Of a stretch of DNA of 10,917 bases, positions 9,322-10,917 are shown piece by piece. Position numbers and translations under genes: made by a program. The stretch's first letter is position 1. The number at the start of each line of letters is the position of its first letter. The DNA comes from an uncultured Bacilli bacterium (GTDB lineage Bacteria; Bacillota_I; Bacilli_A; RF39; UBA660), in assembly GCA_934097255.1 (NCBI GenBank), contig CAKONT010000024.1, forward strand, positions 1 through 10,917, written 5' to 3'. Below the pieces are notes generated by a model. That model had not been told where the DNA came from and made no database searches. It worked only from the letters and a program-made list of their open reading frames with translations.

Positions 9322-10153
9322 TTTTAATCACCCAAACTATTGCGTTTGCTAATGCCTTCATTGAGTTAAATACTTCATTTAAATTATTTTCATTTCCACC
9401 CATTTCAACTAAAAAAGCTTTTTCGCTTAGTTCTTGATTATAACTTGAATCATCATATACGCTAGTTTTTCTTAAAATTCCAGCATAATTGTTATTTAAA
9501 TACTCTTCAAGTTTATTTACAAGTTCTAAATTTTTTTCGCTATTTTTATGATTCATACCCAAAACAAACATAATTTTAGCATAACTTTTATTTTGAATTT
9601 GAACCGTTGAATATTCTTTTTTTACACCATCGCGATGCAAATCAATAAAATATTCAAGAGACTTATTTTTATTTTTAGCATCTATGGCATTATTATATGA
9701 AAAAGTATAAGTAGAAGGATAAGATAAATTATTTTCCTTTACTTCTTTGGTTGGACTTTTCTCTTCCACTATTGAATTAATTCCATAAGAAGATAGTAAT
9801 TCTTGTAACATATAACTTGCAGTAACAACATTTTCTGATATTCCTAATACTTTTATTTCATTAAGCGACGAATACTCCTCCATATCGTGAGTATTATATA
9901 TATATATTATAGGTAAATTCTTATTTGGTTTTAAAATAGTTGATTTATTGTTTTTTTCTTCTTTTGATACATTAATATATTTACTATAAAAAATATCTTC
10001 AATAATTTCTTCTAAATCAAGGTTATTTACTTCATTATAATCGTTATATATTAATCTTTTATAAATAATATCGTTGGTAAAAAAAGTATATATAAAAAAA
10101 TAAATAAATGTTACAACTACTATAAATAAATATAGTCTTTTTAAAATCTTCAT
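9314..10153 (-). CDS. spoIIP: Stage II sporulation protein P, peptidoglycan amidase/endopeptidase
   Basis: Membrane-anchored cell-wall hydrolase of the SpoIID-SpoIIM-SpoIIP complex, which thins septal peptidoglycan and drives mother-cell engulfment of the forespore. I start at the ATG at 10153 (279 aa). A GTG three codons upstream lies within the ribosome binding site GAGGTG. One transmembrane helix covers about residues 5-26. The zinc amidase domain starts near 80: IIYIYNTHDMEEYSS has His89 and nearby Glu92/Glu93, FIDLHRDG has His173, FVLGMNHKN has His202, and FLVEMGGNENN carries Glu250, the probable catalytic Glu. Family members usually have HTH at the first motif; here it is NTH. The protein is much shorter than Bacillus SpoIIP (about 400 aa), mainly because the region between the membrane helix and the catalytic domain is short. 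It lies about 50 bp downstream of gpr, as in Bacillus. Confidence 0.93.
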   Translation of the reverse strand: MKILKRLYLFIVVVTFIYFFIYTFFTNDIIYKRLIYNDYNEVNNLDLEEIIEDIFYSKYINVSKEEKNNKSTILKPNKNLPIIYIYNTHDMEEYSSLNEIKVLGISENVVTASYMLQELLSSYGINSIVEEKSPTKEVKENNLSYPSTYTFSYNNAIDAKNKNKSLEYFIDLHRDGVKKEYSTVQIQNKSYAKIMFVLGMNHKNSEKNLELVNKLEEYLNNNYAGILRKTSVYDDSSYNQELSEKAFLVEMGGNENNLNEVFNSMKALANAIVWVIKNE

Positions 10154-10159
10154 CTTTTT

Positions 10160-10165
10160 CACCTC
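10160..10165 (-). promoter_or_regulatory. spoIIP ribosome binding site that decides the start
   Basis: GAGGTG on the minus strand, six nt before the ATG at 10153. The alternative in-frame GTG at 10162 forms part of this site, so it is unlikely to be the initiation codon. Confidence 0.65.
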
Positions 10166-10202
10166 AAAAAAGATTATATTTTAAAATTTATAAATAATTT
10201 GT

Positions 10203-10917
10203 CTAATTATTTTGGTGATGAACAACTTTATCTATTCCACTTGCTATTAAATTACTAAGTTTATCGATTAAAAAATCAACTTCTTTTGGAGTAACCATAA
10301 GATTACAACCAATGGGTGTTAGGCATTCAAATATTAAATTTCTTTTTTCTCTTGCTGTTAATGTACCAATTTTACCAAAAAAATATTGTTTTTCATTCTC
10401 TTTTAATACTAAATCTTTATCTTTTAAATAATTTTGCATATTAAAAGGAATTAATTTATTTTTTAAATCATCGTGATACTTTATATTATAACTAAAATGT
10501 TTCATCATATAATCTATCGTATCACTTACAATCGTTGTCGCATCAACAACCATTGGAACTCCTATTGCTATAACAGGGATTTTTAATATATCTTTAGATA
10601 TTTCTTTTCTTGTATTACCTATTCCACTTCCAGGACTTATTCCTGCATTTGTTATTTGTATTGTTTTGCAAACTCTATCTATCGAATCACTTGACAAAGC
10701 ATCTATTACTATCACAAAAGAAGGTTTAACGTTTATAATTAATGATTTTAAAATATCACTTGTTTCAATTCCTGTTGTACCCATAACTCCAGGAGAAAAC
10801 GAACTTAAGACGCGATATCCTTTTTCAATACTACCAAATAAATCATATATATGCTTTGTTACTGTTACTTTTTCACTTACTTTAACACCTAAAGAATCGG
10901 GAGTAGATTTATCATTA
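10203..10917 (-). CDS. gpr: Germination protease GPR (5' end outside window)
   Basis: Atypical aspartic-type peptidase (family A25) that degrades small acid-soluble spore proteins early in germination, releasing amino acids and uncovering spore DNA. The open frame continues to the window edge, giving the last 237 residues; the N-terminal propeptide and first part of the enzyme are missing. The fragment begins with STPDSLGVKV and VTKHIYDL, then SPGVMGTTGIETSDI (42-56) and VIVIDALSSDSIDRV. It continues with ITNAGISPGSGIGNTRKE and IPVIAIGVPMVVDATTI, and ends with GCNLMVTPKEVDFLIDKLSNLI. These are the conserved GPR blocks in order. Conserved acidic residues at VIDAL (72) and VVDATTI (125) are candidates for the active site. 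An internal Met (MGTTGIE) is not the real start, since conserved family sequence continues upstream of it. The stop is TAG, about 50 bp before spoIIP. Confidence 0.95.
   Translation of the reverse strand, partial: NDKSTPDSLGVKVSEKVTVTKHIYDLFGSIEKGYRVLSSFSPGVMGTTGIETSDILKSLIINVKPSFVIVIDALSSDSIDRVCKTIQITNAGISPGSGIGNTRKEISKDILKIPVIAIGVPMVVDATTIVSDTIDYMMKHFSYNIKYHDDLKNKLIPFNMQNYLKDKDLVLKENEKQYFFGKIGTLTAREKRNLIFECLTPIGCNLMVTPKEVDFLIDKLSNLIASGIDKVVHHQNN

Noticed and set aside
9222..9437. Plus-strand open frame of 71 codons
   Set aside because: It is antisense to the small membrane gene and spoIIP, both clearly coding, and shows no recognisable protein features.
9892..9912. AT dinucleotide run in spoIIP
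   Set aside because: It encodes the conserved IIYIYNT stretch of the catalytic motif, so it is a by-product of A+T-rich codons and not an independent repeat.
10154..10202. Possible promoter between gpr and spoIIP (TATAAT-like sequence near 10174)
   Set aside because: The region is almost pure A/T, no -35 box lies at a proper distance, and the sigma-E consensus is not matched well enough to call. A sporulation promoter here is plausible from Bacillus but not shown by the sequence.
10203..10784. Treating gpr as a complete 193-codon gene starting at the internal ATG
   Set aside because: Conserved GPR sequence (STPDSLGVKV, VTKHIYDL, SPGV) continues in frame upstream to the window end, so the gene is cut by the window and not short.

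Overview
The window looks like a chromosomal segment of a low-GC, endospore-forming member of the Firmicutes (Bacillota). The evidence is the very A+T-rich sequence, two sporulation genes (gpr and spoIIP), an HrcA/CIRCE-controlled dnaK operon, and a DnaK without the extra nucleotide-domain segment found in Gram-negative DnaK. No in-frame TGA is seen in any gene, and Trp is encoded by TGG where checked, so the standard bacterial code fits and typical Mollicutes are unlikely. The A+T bias, compact genes and a shortened SpoIIP suggest a reduced-genome gut-type Bacilli lineage (Erysipelotrichia/RF39-like). That placement is inference only.

Every gene lies on the minus strand, so transcription runs from high to low coordinates. 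In that order: gpr (3' part only, cut by the window end), spoIIP, a small single-pass membrane protein overlapping spoIIP by 8 bp, fmt, a promoter/operator region, hrcA, grpE, dnaK, pepF, dnaJ, a rho-independent terminator, a new promoter, and a large type IV prepilin-like protein that runs off the low-coordinate end. There is no gene-free stretch above about 105 bp and no RNA gene, CRISPR array or insertion sequence.

The first block concerns sporulation: Gpr degrades small acid-soluble spore proteins at germination and SpoIIP remodels septal peptidoglycan during engulfment. Fmt formylates initiator tRNA. The second block is the heat-shock operon: HrcA represses it through CIRCE, while GrpE, DnaK and DnaJ form the Hsp70 machine. 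The oligoendopeptidase gene pepF sits inside this block between dnaK and dnaJ, preceded by a strong hairpin. The order gpr-spoIIP-small membrane protein-...-hrcA-grpE-dnaK-dnaJ resembles the Bacillus arrangement gpr-spoIIP-yqxA-lepA-hemW-hrcA-grpE-dnaK-dnaJ, with fmt where lepA and hemW would be and pepF added.

The two least ordinary items are the hrcA control region and the terminal gene. The control region has a consensus promoter flanked by four CIRCE-like half-sites, forming one canonical and one 10-bp-spaced palindrome. The terminal gene encodes a prepilin-type N-terminus fused to about three Ig-like modules and a cysteine-dense C-terminal region. It was found by reading the minus strand directly, because it has no stop codon inside the window.
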